In this document: positions 34,891 to 44,874 of the stretch, piece by piece | Numbering within the stretch: the first letter of the stretch is position 1 | Layout: each line of letters begins with the position of its first letter | Assembly (NCBI GenBank): GCA_034359265.1 | Contig: CP136896.1 | Coordinates: forward strand, 34,090,001 to 34,154,000 | Reading direction: 5' to 3' | DNA from: Canna indica | Taxonomy: Eukaryota > Streptophyta > Magnoliopsida > Zingiberales > Cannaceae | Length of the DNA stretch: 64,000 bases | The notes under the pieces: model-generated | What the model saw: the letters and a program-made list of their open reading frames with translations, nothing else | Databases searched by the model: none | What the model was told of the DNA's origin: nothing | Made by a program: the position numbers and the translations under genes

Positions 34891-35052
34891 GACGGCCAAT
34901 TCATGTTCACCTTATGTCAAACATCCATTGTGGCATAGAGGTGCACTACTTAGCACCGAGCGAGAGCCGAAGACGGACTCTAGACTCTACTAGTAGGGGG
35001 CATAGTCTTTTTTTGAGGGGCGGGGGGGGGGGGGGGGGGGGCGGGGGCGGTG
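34891..35052 (-). other. rDNA 3' spacer next to 26S, with G-run
   Basis: This is unique sequence between the last subrepeat and the 26S 3' end. It contains a long G-rich run with a few Cs (about 35016-35050). No Pol I terminator could be recognised. Confidence 0.6.
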
Positions 35053-35958
35053 GGGAGGGACGAATCCGTGCGACATGGGGCTAGATCTCAGTGGATCGTG
35101 GCAGCAAGGCCACACTACCACTTACAATGCCCCATCGTGTATTTAATTCGTCTGCAAAGGATTCTACTCGCTATCCGTGTGGAATTGCACTTCGAGGGGG
35201 CCACCTGTGGCTCGTCCATCGGGGAGGCTACGCCTACAACATGGGCCCGAGGATTCTGACTTAGAGTCATTCAGTCATAATCCGACACACGATAGCTTCA
35301 TGCCATTGGCTTTTCAACCATGCGCGTTGACCAATTGAGTGAATCAACGGTTCCTCTTGTACTAGCTTGAATTACTATCGCAGCAAAATCATCAGTAGGG
35401 TAAAACTAACATGTCTCACGACGGTCTAAACCTAGCTCACGTTCCCTATTGGTGGGTGAACAATCCAACACTTGGTGAATTCTGCTTCACAATGATAGGA
35501 GGAGCCGATATCAAAGGATCAGAAAGCAACATCGCTATGAACGCTTGGCTGCCACAAGCCAGTTGTCTCTGTGGTAACTTTTCTGACACCTCTAGCTTCA
35601 AATTTCGAAGGTCAAAAGGATCGATAGTCCATGCTTTCACAGTTCGTATTCATACTGGAAATCAGAATCAAACGAGCTTTTACCCTTTTGTTCCATACGA
35701 GATTTCTGTTCTCGTTGAGCTCATCTTAGGACACCTACGTTATCTTTTAACAAATGTGCCACCCCAGCCAAACTCCCCACCTGACAATGTCTTCTGCCCG
35801 GATCGACCCTCGAGGCGGTCCTTGGAGCCAAAAAGAGGGGTCGGGCCCCACTTCTGACTCACGGAATAAGTAAAATAACGTTAAAAGTAGTGGTATTTCA
35901 CTTTCGCCGGCAAGCCAGCTCCCACTTATCCAACACCTATCAAGTAATTTCACATAGT

Positions 35959-35998
<40 letters not shown>

Positions 35999-36077
35999 GA
36001 TTTCGCCAAGCCCGTTCCCTTGGATGTGGTTTCGCTGGATAGTAGACAAGGATAGTGGGAATCTCATTAATCCATTT

Positions 36078-36126
<49 letters not shown>

Positions 36127-36998
36127 TATAGTTACTCCCGTCGTTTACCCGCGCTTCATTAAATTTCTTCACTTTGACATTCAAAGCACTGGGCAAAAAT
36201 CACATTGCGTTAGCATCCGCTAGGACCATCGCAATGCTTTGTTTTAATTAAACAATCGGATTACCCTTGTTCGTACCAGTTCTAAGTCGAGTGTTCGACG
36301 CTCGGGGAAGGCCCCCGTGAAGGAACCATTCTCGGTTCATCCCTCAGTCGGCACACGGTGACCCAATCTCATCGCAGAAGTAGTTCGAGCAATTTGCTGA
36401 TAGCCGACAGGTTCAGGGACGAGACTCCCATACCTAGCCCTCAAAGCCAATTCTTTTCCCGAAGTTATGGATCAGTTTTGTCGACTTCCCTTGCCTACAT
36501 TGTTCATGGGCCAAAGGCCGTTCACCTTAGAGCCCTGATGTGGTTATGAGTACGATCGGGCGTGGGCAACATTCGGTCCTCTGGATTTTCAAGGGCCGCC
36601 GGGGGTGCAACGAACGCTGCACAATGTGCGACGCTCTTTCGGTCGTTGGACCCTACCTTCGGCTAAGCCATTTCCAGGGTGGGAGGGTCATTATGCAAAA
36701 AAGATAACTCTTCTCGGGGCCCCTGCCGGCGTCTCCGGACTTCCAAACATTGTCGTCCAGCGCCACGTCCTGGCTTGCAAGATGAACGCGCTGTCTGACG
36801 GGCTTCCCCCATCCCTTAGGATTGGCTAACCCATGTGAAGGTGTCGTTCACATGGAACATTTCCCCTCTTCAGTCTTCAAAGTTCTCATTTGAATATTTG
36901 CTACTACCACCAAGATCCGCACCGACGGTCGCTCTTCTCGGGCTCGCGCCTCGAGTTTTGCAGCGACCGTCGTACCCTCCATTTTTGGGGCTAGTTGA

Positions 36999-37029
<31 letters not shown>

Positions 37030-37321
37030 GGGATTTTGACTTCCATGACCACCGTCTTGCTATCTTAATCGACCAACACCCTTTGTGGGGTCTAGGTTAG
37101 CGTGCAATTCGGCACCATAACCCGGCTTTTGGTTCATCCCGCATCGATAGTTATGCTTACCAAAAATGGCCCACTTGGAGCTCTCGATTCCGTGGCACGG
37201 CTCAATGAAGCAACTGCGTCATCCTACCTATTTAAAGTTTGAGAATAGGTCCAGGGCATTGTGCCCCGATGCCTCTAATCATTGGCTTTACCTAATAGAA
37301 CTTGCACTCGAGCTCCAACTC

Positions 37322-37353
<32 letters not shown>

Positions 37354-37872
37354 CAGATGGTTCGATTAGTCTTTCGCCCCTATACCCTAGTCAGACGAAT
37401 GATTTTCACATTAGTATCACTTCGGGCCTCCACCAGAGTTTCCTCTGGCTTCGCCTCGCGCAGGCATAGTTCACTATCTTTCGGGTCCTGACAGGCACGC
37501 TCCAACTCAAACCCTTCACAGAAGATCAGGGTTGACCGACGGTGCAACCCCTCGAGGGGGTTCTCGCCCGTCAGCTTCCTTGCAGCTTTTGGGTTTCTGC
37601 ACCTGTCGACTCACGTGCATGTCAAACTCCTTGGTCCGTGTTTCAAGATGAGTCGGATGGGGAGCCCGTTGGCCGATGCCTCAGGCATGCCATAGGCGCA
37701 CGCTACGTCCTCGGTCGCTCCGACGATATCCCTTCGAACGCATGGTGTATCTGAGATTGGGTTGCTCGAGTGGCCCGCAGCAGTCTGCACCCCGACCTGA
37801 GTGGCGGACTGGCTCTCGCCGTTCCACATCCGACCGGGGCACATCGCCGACCCCCATCCGCTTCCCTCCTGG

Positions 37873-37905
<33 letters not shown>

Positions 37906-38280
37906 TTCATTTTCATCTTTCCCTTGTGGTACTTGTTCGCTATCGGTCTCTCGCCCGTATTTAGCCTTGGATGGAATTCACCACCTGATTGATGCTGCAT
38001 TCCCAAACAACCCGACTCACTGACAGTGCCTCATGGTGCGGCAGGGTCTGGGCCAAACGGGGCTCTCACCCTCCCCGGCGCCCCTTTCCAAGGGACTTGG
38101 GCTCGGTCCATCGCTGAGGACACTTCTCGAGACTACAATTCGGATGGCGCAGCCGCCCGATTCTCAAGCTGGGCTGATCCCGGTTCGCTCGCCGTTACTA
38201 GGGGAATCCTTATAAGTTTCTTCTCCTCCACTTATATATATGCTTAAAATCAGCAGTTGGCCCTGCATGACCTAGGGTCC
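35053..38280 (-). rRNA. 26S (25S) rRNA gene, near full length but degenerate
   Basis: The reverse complement runs from the 5' end at about 38280 (GGACCCTAGGTC, consensus CGACCCCAGGTC) through AAGCATAT..TAAG.GGAGGA, CCTAGTAACGGCGAGCG and many core blocks to the 3' end, GATCCACTGAGAT..AGCCC and GGATTCGTCCC at 35053. The length is about 3.23 kb, against roughly 3.4 kb in plants, so there are internal losses. Substitutions such as ATATATATAAGTGGAGG for ATATCAATAAGCGGAGG disturb invariant positions. It is part of the same minus-strand unit as the flanking 5.8S. It is not expected to make functional rRNA. Confidence 0.95.
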
Positions 38281-38521
38281 GGTATGAGGCACGCTGGCTG
38301 TGTGATGAGCCCGTCGCAACGGCAATGGGGTCCTTGGAGGCTCGTCTCCTGCGGTCGTTCAAGCACATGACGGTCGGCTCAAGTACAAATTGCGCCGCCA
38401 CCCTTCATGTTCGGCGACCCACGATGGCTCCCACTTCGGCCAGCCGCACCTCGCGGCGCGGGGGGGCAGTCTTCGCATCCGTGTCTGCCGCCCAATGGGG
38501 GAGAGGAGCGTCAATGGCATG
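38281..38521 (-). other. ITS2
   Basis: This is the spacer between the 5.8S 3' end and the 26S 5' end: GC-rich, about 240 bp, as in plants. A G-run lies at 38461-38466. Confidence 0.85.
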
Positions 38522-38594
38522 ACGCCCAAGCAGGCATGTCCTCGTCCCGAAGGCCTCGGGCGCAACTTGCATTCAAAGACTCGATGGTTCGCGA

Positions 38595-38625
<31 letters not shown>

Positions 38626-38682
38626 TGCTTCGTTCTTCATCGATGCAAGAGCTGAGATATCCATTGCCGAGAGTCATTTGGA
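38522..38682 (-). rRNA. 5.8S rRNA gene, degenerate
   Basis: The reverse complement contains GACTCTCGGCAATGGATATC, GCATCGATGAAGAACG, AATGCGATACTTGGTGTGAA and TTGCGCCCGAGGCC, all 5.8S blocks. Several consensus CG sites read TG or CA (CAATGG for CAACGG, CTCAGC for CTCGGC), the signature of decay of methylated cytosines. Confidence 0.95.
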
Positions 38683-38891
38683 TAAATTCGGTCATCTCCA
38701 GTGGCAACCTTGAATCATATAATCCAAGGCTGCCACCAAGGAGGTTCGTGTTTTCCTTCCTTGGCGCCCATCGCATCGGGGTTGGTTGAGTGCCCACGCC
38801 ACTGGGGCGGGGCACCGCCGCCGAAAGGCTAGCCATGCGACGGCGAGTATCATTTATGCATTCGTGGTCGTCCTCGTTGTGGAGGTTTTGA
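38683..38891 (-). other. ITS1
   Basis: This spacer of about 209 bp lies between the 18S 3' end and the 5.8S 5' end. It contains a G/C-rich middle (38800-38830). Confidence 0.85.
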
Positions 38892-38932
38892 CAATGATCC
38901 TTACGCAGGTTCACCTACGAAAACCTTGTTAT

Positions 38933-38974
<42 letters not shown>

Positions 38975-39031
38975 AAAACGTCGCGAGCGGCGAACCACCC
39001 CCGTCGCATAGATCTGAACACTTCACCGGAC
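38892..39031 (-). rRNA. 18S rRNA gene, 3' tail, truncated
   Basis: The reverse complement ends with GTAGGTGAACCTGCG.AAGGATCATTG at 38892. Upstream it includes GAGGAAGGAGAAGTC and CCACTGAACCTTATCATTTA. Homology stops at GTCCGGTGAAG (39031), so only the last 140 bp of 18S remain. The rDNA relic ends here in a non-rDNA junction. Confidence 0.93.
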
Positions 39032-39284
39032 AGTGGTAGCAATCAAGAAAACTTAAATAAAGAATTACCACCAAATTGGAGGTAACTTTCCTCTCCACTT
39101 GGTTTGAATGAAACAGTAGTACTACTAGTCCAGGTTAGAGTTGACATTCCAACCTTTCCATGTTGGTACTAGTAAAAGTCCTCAAAATGATGATAATTGA
39201 ACATTGCTTAGTGACTACGAATCATTCGATGAGAAAGTGATTACACCCTAGACCAGTTCAAGGTCGTATGTGCTTCTTTGCCTA
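39032..39284. other. Unassigned sequence between rDNA edge and MULE
   Basis: No coding or repeat feature is recognised here. It may be the 5' part of the Mutator-like element whose coding relic starts just to the right. Confidence 0.3.
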
Positions 39285-39699
39285 GACCAATTCAATGATT
39301 GTATATGCTTCTTTGGAAAACGATGTGGCAAAATTTATAATCCAAAATATAATACGAAAGATATCATATTTGAGATTGGAATAAAATTTGAATTCCCTTC
39401 ACAATTTAAGGAAGTTATTCAGTATTATGCATTGCACAATGGAGTCAATTTCAAATGAGTCAAAACTTGTAAGGAATGGGTTGAAGCCAAGTTTGTTTGA
39501 GGTTGCGCATTGGATGTAACGTGAAGCCACTTTCATCATCGAAGTAACGTGAAACCAAGTTATTCACAATTTGAGGATCTATGCTACTTGGAAGTAACGT
39601 GAAGCCACTTTCGTCATCGAGACTTATGTAAAGGAACACAAATATTGTAAAAGTATGACAAATAAACAAGCAAGTATGGAGTGGTTGGGAAATTACTAT
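39285..39699 (+). pseudogene. MuDR-type (MULE) transposase, N-terminal part
   Basis: The frame reads FEIGIKFEFPSQFKEVIQYY and then, after a stop, VKTCKEWVEAK and GCALD. This is the pattern of the MuDR N-terminal domain (F.[IV]G..F.S..[EQ]F...[VI]..YA, then a Cys-containing segment). Further on the frame shifts, and the words AAGTAACGTGAAGCCAC recur three times (about 39517, 39545 and 39592), so a short internal duplication has occurred. The gene is cut at 39699 by element D and resumes at 46326. It is dead as a coding sequence. Confidence 0.75.
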
Positions 39700-41182
39700 T
39701 GTTGGCTTTAGGTTTTCAACCTTAGCCCTAATCTCGGTTTTGATGGTTTTCATGATAACAAAAATGGGACTAATGATGGCATTGATAATATCTTTCAGGT
39801 TCCATATCAATTAGCGTTCGATGTCCTCGATCGAAAATATCGGAAGAAATCGAAAATCGGAAGGACATTGATCGTCGCGCTCGGGTTCATCGCGGAAACC
39901 TCTCGAAGAGCGACACATGCACCAAAGACATATTGGATGGGCTCAAAGATCACTTGAATGCTCTCCAAGTTGATGGTCATTGAAAGCCGGAACCCGGAAA
40001 TGAAGCACGGAAGAAATAGGCTGAAGAAATAAACTTCGGCCTAGGTTCGGTCGACCGGGCGGTCGATCGAATGAAGGTAAAAAGTAGCAGAGCTACTTCG
40101 GTCACCCGGGCGGTCGACCGATGGAAGCCCAAAATGGGCAGTAGCTCGGGCGGTCGATTCATCGGTCGATCGACCTGCTGATACCCGAAGATACAGATCG
40201 CATCGGTCAACCGATGGGTCGATTGAAGATCAGGATCGATGTTTTTGCGTCTGGGCGGTCGACCCGTCGGTTGACCGACCACAGAGAAAAGAGAAGCGGT
40301 CGAAAGACCGGTCGACCAGTCGGTCGACCGACCATTCGACTAGCGGCCTGTAACGGATAGTTTTCTATCCGTTGAACAGCCGTTTCTTCAGCGCGGTATA
40401 AATATACCCTCATATGATTCTTTTAACTTCTTCCCCGACTTCTACAGATATTATTGAGCATTTAAAGGGGAGTTTAAAAGCCTTCCAAAGAGTGATTGCA
40501 GTGCGCCCTATTTCTTTCCATGACATCTTCTTCAAGCGCACAAGCTGGGCTCAACTCGAGTGTTGATTCAAGCTCTACCACTTGATGAGTTGAAGGTGCC
40601 AAAGGCTTGCAAAAGAGCGTTTAATATTGGTTCCATTCTTAGCTCTTTTGATTGTAATTTTACTTGTTATTTGAACGTTTATTTTTATTTGTGCGTGTGA
40701 AGACCATGTGATTGGTCTTGAGTGTGTAAGTGGTTACCTGGTGTTAGGTGTAAAGCCACTTTTGTAAACTTAGTATTTACTAGGATTAGTTTAGTTGTCC
40801 CTTAGGGTTGAGGTGGAAGAGTACTCTCGATAAGAAGGCGGAGACTTCCGGGTGTGGAAGTACCTTAGGTCGAGAGTGAGACTCTTCAAGTGAAAAGTCC
40901 TCTGTGTAAGGGAAACGTAAATTAATCTAGTAAAACTAGTTTGGAAATCCTAAGCGGGGTGCTTAGGTAGTGGAGTAGGCATTGAGGCCGAACCACTATA
41001 AATTGTGTGTTTGCATTGCTTTATTATTTGTTTTATTTGCCTTATCATTTATCACTTCTGCATATAATCATCGAATTGCAAATTGCCTAACTAATCTAAG
41101 AAAATGATTAAAATTGAATTTAGGATAATCAATTTAGTAAACACACTATTCACCCCCCTCTAGTGTCACCATTTCGCCCACA
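39700..41182 (+). repeat. 5' LTR of element D
   Basis: The 1,483-bp LTR starts TGTTGGCTTTAGG and ends CGCCCACA. It has a palindrome array (40045-40345), TATAAATA (40397) and the hairpin CCTAAGC/GCTTAGG (40949-40967). Confidence 0.96.
40397..40404 (+). promoter_or_regulatory. TATA box of element D 5' LTR
   Basis: TATAAATA lies within GGTATAAATATACC, a near-perfect palindrome, about 50 bp downstream of the GGTCGACCG-type array. Confidence 0.7.
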
Positions 41183-41184
41183 TT

Positions 41185-41196
41185 TGGTATCAGAGC
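41185..41196 (+). other. Primer-binding site of element D
   Basis: TGGTATCAGAGC, complementary to the 3' end of plant initiator Met tRNA, lies two bases after the 5' LTR. Confidence 0.92.
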
Positions 41197-41250
41197 GGGT
41201 TCGTAGATTATGATTTCACCATCGCTTCTACAATTTCTCTCGATCTAGAA

Positions 41251-42156
41251 ATGGCTCTAGAGAGTGTAGCGTCTTCACCCCATAGGTTCGATGACTCAAA
41301 CTTTGGTCTTTGGAAATATAGGATGTACACCTATTTAAAGACTAAAGGGTTTGGAGTCTTTAACATGTTACATTGGGAATTCATTGAACCTAAGGATGAT
41401 ATGCATGCTTGGAGTGAAATGAATAAGAAAATGTTTAAGTATAATGGAGATGCTATGAACTGTATTCTTTGCACATTACCAAATGGCATCTTAGAAAAAG
41501 TCATGCATTGTTCTTCGGCTTTTGATTTATGGGCCTCGTTAAATGTTTTATACGATTATGCCATAACTGAAGAAATTGGCACTTTTGATGAAGGTGGTGT
41601 TGACGATGGTCACACACCTACTACTAATCCTAGTTTTGATGCCCAAAGCTCTTCTAGTCAAAGAAGTAGCACCAAGAGCCGAAAAAGAAGAGTAATCTGT
41701 CATGCTTGCAAAGAGAAGGGGCATGTGAAGAAAAATTGCCCAAGCATGAAGAACAAAGCAAGGAAGAGGTCAAGTGCTTCCACCTCCACCTCTCACACAT
41801 TTGAAGCACCCTCTAGCAATGACTATGAAGCTACTTCAAAAGTTTGCCTCATAAGTACCAAAGATGAGGTACACTCTTCTCCTTCTAGTCATAATAATAA
41901 TGTTAGTACTAGCTCATCTAGTTCATTCAATATGCCATATGAAGAACTAGTTAAAGAATGTCAAAAAATGTATGCCTTGCTTGTTAGAAAAGATAAGGAA
42001 AATAAAAGATTGAAAAAGGAAAATGTGATGCTTAATTCTCATTTGCATGAATCCAAACTAAAAAATGAAAAATTGAGATCTAGATCATTTGATTCATGCC
42101 ATGAAAATGTAGAACATGAGCTTAAGGATTTGAAGCTTAAAAATAAGAAAATGTAG
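41251..42156 (+). CDS. Gag-like protein of element D, C-terminally short
   Basis: The 301-aa product starts MALESVASS, 55 bp after the primer-binding site. The N-terminal gag domain contains FGLWKYRMYTYLKTKG and MHCSSAFDLWASLNVLYDYA. The CCHC knuckle CHACKEKGHVKKNC is at residues 150-163, flanked by Lys/Arg. A Ser-rich stretch and a coiled coil follow from about residue 225 to the end. It ends before the second knuckle found in families B and C. It shares the layout of the family B gag (24898-25989). The coding frame is open, so it may be the most recent of the gag copies here. Confidence 0.85.
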   Translation: MALESVASSPHRFDDSNFGLWKYRMYTYLKTKGFGVFNMLHWEFIEPKDDMHAWSEMNKKMFKYNGDAMNCILCTLPNGILEKVMHCSSAFDLWASLNVLYDYAITEEIGTFDEGGVDDGHTPTTNPSFDAQSSSSQRSSTKSRKRRVICHACKEKGHVKKNCPSMKNKARKRSSASTSTSHTFEAPSSNDYEATSKVCLISTKDEVHSSPSSHNNNVSTSSSSSFNMPYEELVKECQKMYALLVRKDKENKRLKKENVMLNSHLHESKLKNEKLRSRSFDSCHENVEHELKDLKLKNKKM

Positions 42157-44860
42157 AAGTTATAAGTTTTTAGGAAGGCTAATTAGAATGAAAAGTTTGG
42201 CTAAATTCATGGATGAGGTATATTTTTGGTTATTGCATATTTCTAGTCTAATATCTCAATTTTCATGGTTGATTGGTGTCTCTATACTCATGATTAGAAT
42301 TGCATGTTAAATACTTGAACTTTCATAAGTAGGTGGAATCTTGGAACTTAGGCAAATTTCATTAAATAAAACTTGCTCTAGGTGGATATTTACTAGTAGA
42401 GACCTTCTTGTAAGTCCAAACTAGTTTAACATGATAAGGGATCTTATTACTCAAATGTTTCACATCCTAAGATCTCCTTAGATTCATTTTGATATTATGG
42501 TAAAATCTTGCTTTAAATGAATCTTTGCTATCTAGCATAGGTTAAGATTTTAAATGAAACTTTGTATTAAAACTTGTGCTATTTAGTATATTAGCTTGCT
42601 AGTAGTCTTATTATTTCATTATGATACTAATGATGTCTACTTGCAAGTTAAGAATTGGAAAGCTATGCTATTTAAAAGATAATGAAAAAGGAAATGAAAA
42701 GTTGGGCAAATTTTTCAGAAATAAGGTATGAATTTAATTTTGCAAAAATCTTTGTAAAATAACTGAATATTCATGCTTAAATGATTTCTCTATGCTCATG
42801 ATTGATTATGCATGATAAATATTTGAATCTTCGTGAGTAAGAAAAATTTTGTTAACTTAGCTCAATTTCATGATATCTTGATTGAATGAAACTTGAACTA
42901 GGTTAAAATTCTTCTTTAGAGACTTCATTTTAAGTTAAAAATGAAATGAACATGTTTAGATACACATATCACATGAGTCTAGATATTTAAAACTTGAAAA
43001 TTTATATCTAGATGATCAAATACAATTGGTATCTCAATATCTCAATTTAGAGGACTTAAGTTTGAGAAGTTTGACCCAAGTCAACAAATCGACTTGGAAA
43101 ATTCATTTTAAGTCCAAAACTTAATAAACATGTTTAGGAATAGGTATGACATGTTTCCATGCTCTTAGAGTGAACAATTCATATGGATATGGATAAGATG
43201 ACAATAGAGGTCAATTTATTATTACCTCTTTTTGAACCATGTTAACCTAAGTCAACAAGTTGACTTAAAAGTCTCATTTTTAATTAATATTTGAGAAACA
43301 TGTTTAGATTTACTCATGTTAGGTATCCATAGGTTTAAATTTGAAAAATCATGAGTAAATGTTAAGATTGAAACTAAGCAAGTTTCATAAAAACTAGTTT
43401 AGTTTTGAATGAAACCATGCTAGGTTGATATCTTGACTTAAGGACATAATTTTCATCTCGAACTTGACATATACTCTTTACATGACCATCATGTGGTGTC
43501 ATGAAAGAATGAATGGAAATTGAACAAGTTTTAAGAATAACTGAAATTTACAAAAATACCATTTCAACCTACAATTGGTATAATTTTAGTTATTTCTAGA
43601 AAAATATAAAAAAAATCATTGTTAGATGATTCTTGAAACTACACTTCCATTGAAAAATCTAGTATGTTGTGAAAAAACTTCAAAAAGTTTCATCAAGAAT
43701 CTAACTTATAATGGAATTTTGAAGTTAGATTTCGAAAACACAAAGTATCCTTATTTGAAATATCAATCTTTCCGATATTTTGATTTTTCTTCAAAAACTT
43801 CATATAAAAACTCATGTACACCATTTGGATTCCATTTCTAATATCATTCATATAATTTCAATGAGTAAAATCATTTCTAGAAATGATTTTGATATTTTGG
43901 ATGATAGCTAGGATCCATTTGTTTAGTTGAAAACAATATAGGATGAAAAATGAACTTAGAAAATTCATTTTGAGTTCAAACTTGATACATGCATTTCAAA
44001 TGACCATTCAACAATATAGGTTGACCTAAGTCAACAATATTCATCCAAAATATGACTTTGTATAAAGTTAAAAGGTTGATTTTTTCAAATCTTGAAGTAT
44101 AGGTTGACTTAAGTCAACAAAGTAACTTAAAAATTTCATCTTAAGCCCAAACTTAATCATAGACTTACATTCTCTCAAGTTTAATGTCTAGATGCCTAAG
44201 TTTGAGAAAACATGAGTCGATAGCAAAACATTGAGACTTAGCATCTTCATGTTCTCATGCTTATTTCAAATGAAAACATGCTAAGTTCATATTTGGATTA
44301 AATAACATTAGTTTCATTTCAAACTTGATATACATGAGTTAAATAACCATATCTTGGTATTTCGAAAGTTTGAATGAAATCTAAAAATGTCATGAAAAAG
44401 ATATGAATACATTCATACTTGAGTGCATACATGATTGAGTTTTCAATTGTATCTATCATTTTTTTATCATGTATGATTTAAGTTTCATATTAAATATTTG
44501 TTTTTCCATCCCTATGGTTGAGATCTTCATGTTACATGAAAAATCTTTAGAGTCTCAACTACATGAAAAATTATTCGTTCTTCATCCCTTTGAATAGATA
44601 GACCTTTTTTGCCCTTTTTGATTGATGTCAAAAGGGGGAGAAGAGTATAAGTATAAAGGGGGAGAAATATGGAGAAGAGTATAGGTATAATTGGGGAGAA
44701 AGTTTTAAGTAAAGGGGAGGAAAATATAGGAAATCCATGCGTATAGAAAGGGGGAGTTTAATTATATAAATATGCATGTTGATAGGGGGAGAAATCCCTT
44801 AGTTGATATCCTCTAATGCTTTAATGAATATATATTTTCTTAAGGATGTTTGTCATCATC
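42157..44860 (+). other. Non-coding interior of element D
   Basis: This AT-rich stretch has no pol motifs. It contains diverged direct repeats with the word TTTTAAGT(C/T) and TTGACYYAAGTCAACAA-type hairpins at 43076-43097, 43248-43267 and 44109-44130, each with an 8-nt loop beginning AACAA. It is collinear with 26315-29140 of element B (compare 43070-43130 with 27290-27350). Confidence 0.75.
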
Positions 44861-44874
44861 AAAAGGGAGGAGAT
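44861..44874 (+). other. Polypurine tract of element D
   Basis: AAAAGGGAGGAGAT lies directly before the 3' LTR. Additional purine tracts of the form AAAGGGGGAG lie at 44630-44770. Confidence 0.88.

Noticed and set aside
35411..38713. Open frames of 60-150 codons across the 26S-5.8S block
   Set aside because: They lie over rRNA sequence on either strand and match nothing protein-like.
1..39031. Functional rRNA genes
   Set aside because: Insertion in 18S, a deletion in 18S, a truncated 18S tail and changes at invariant 5.8S and 26S positions argue against function.
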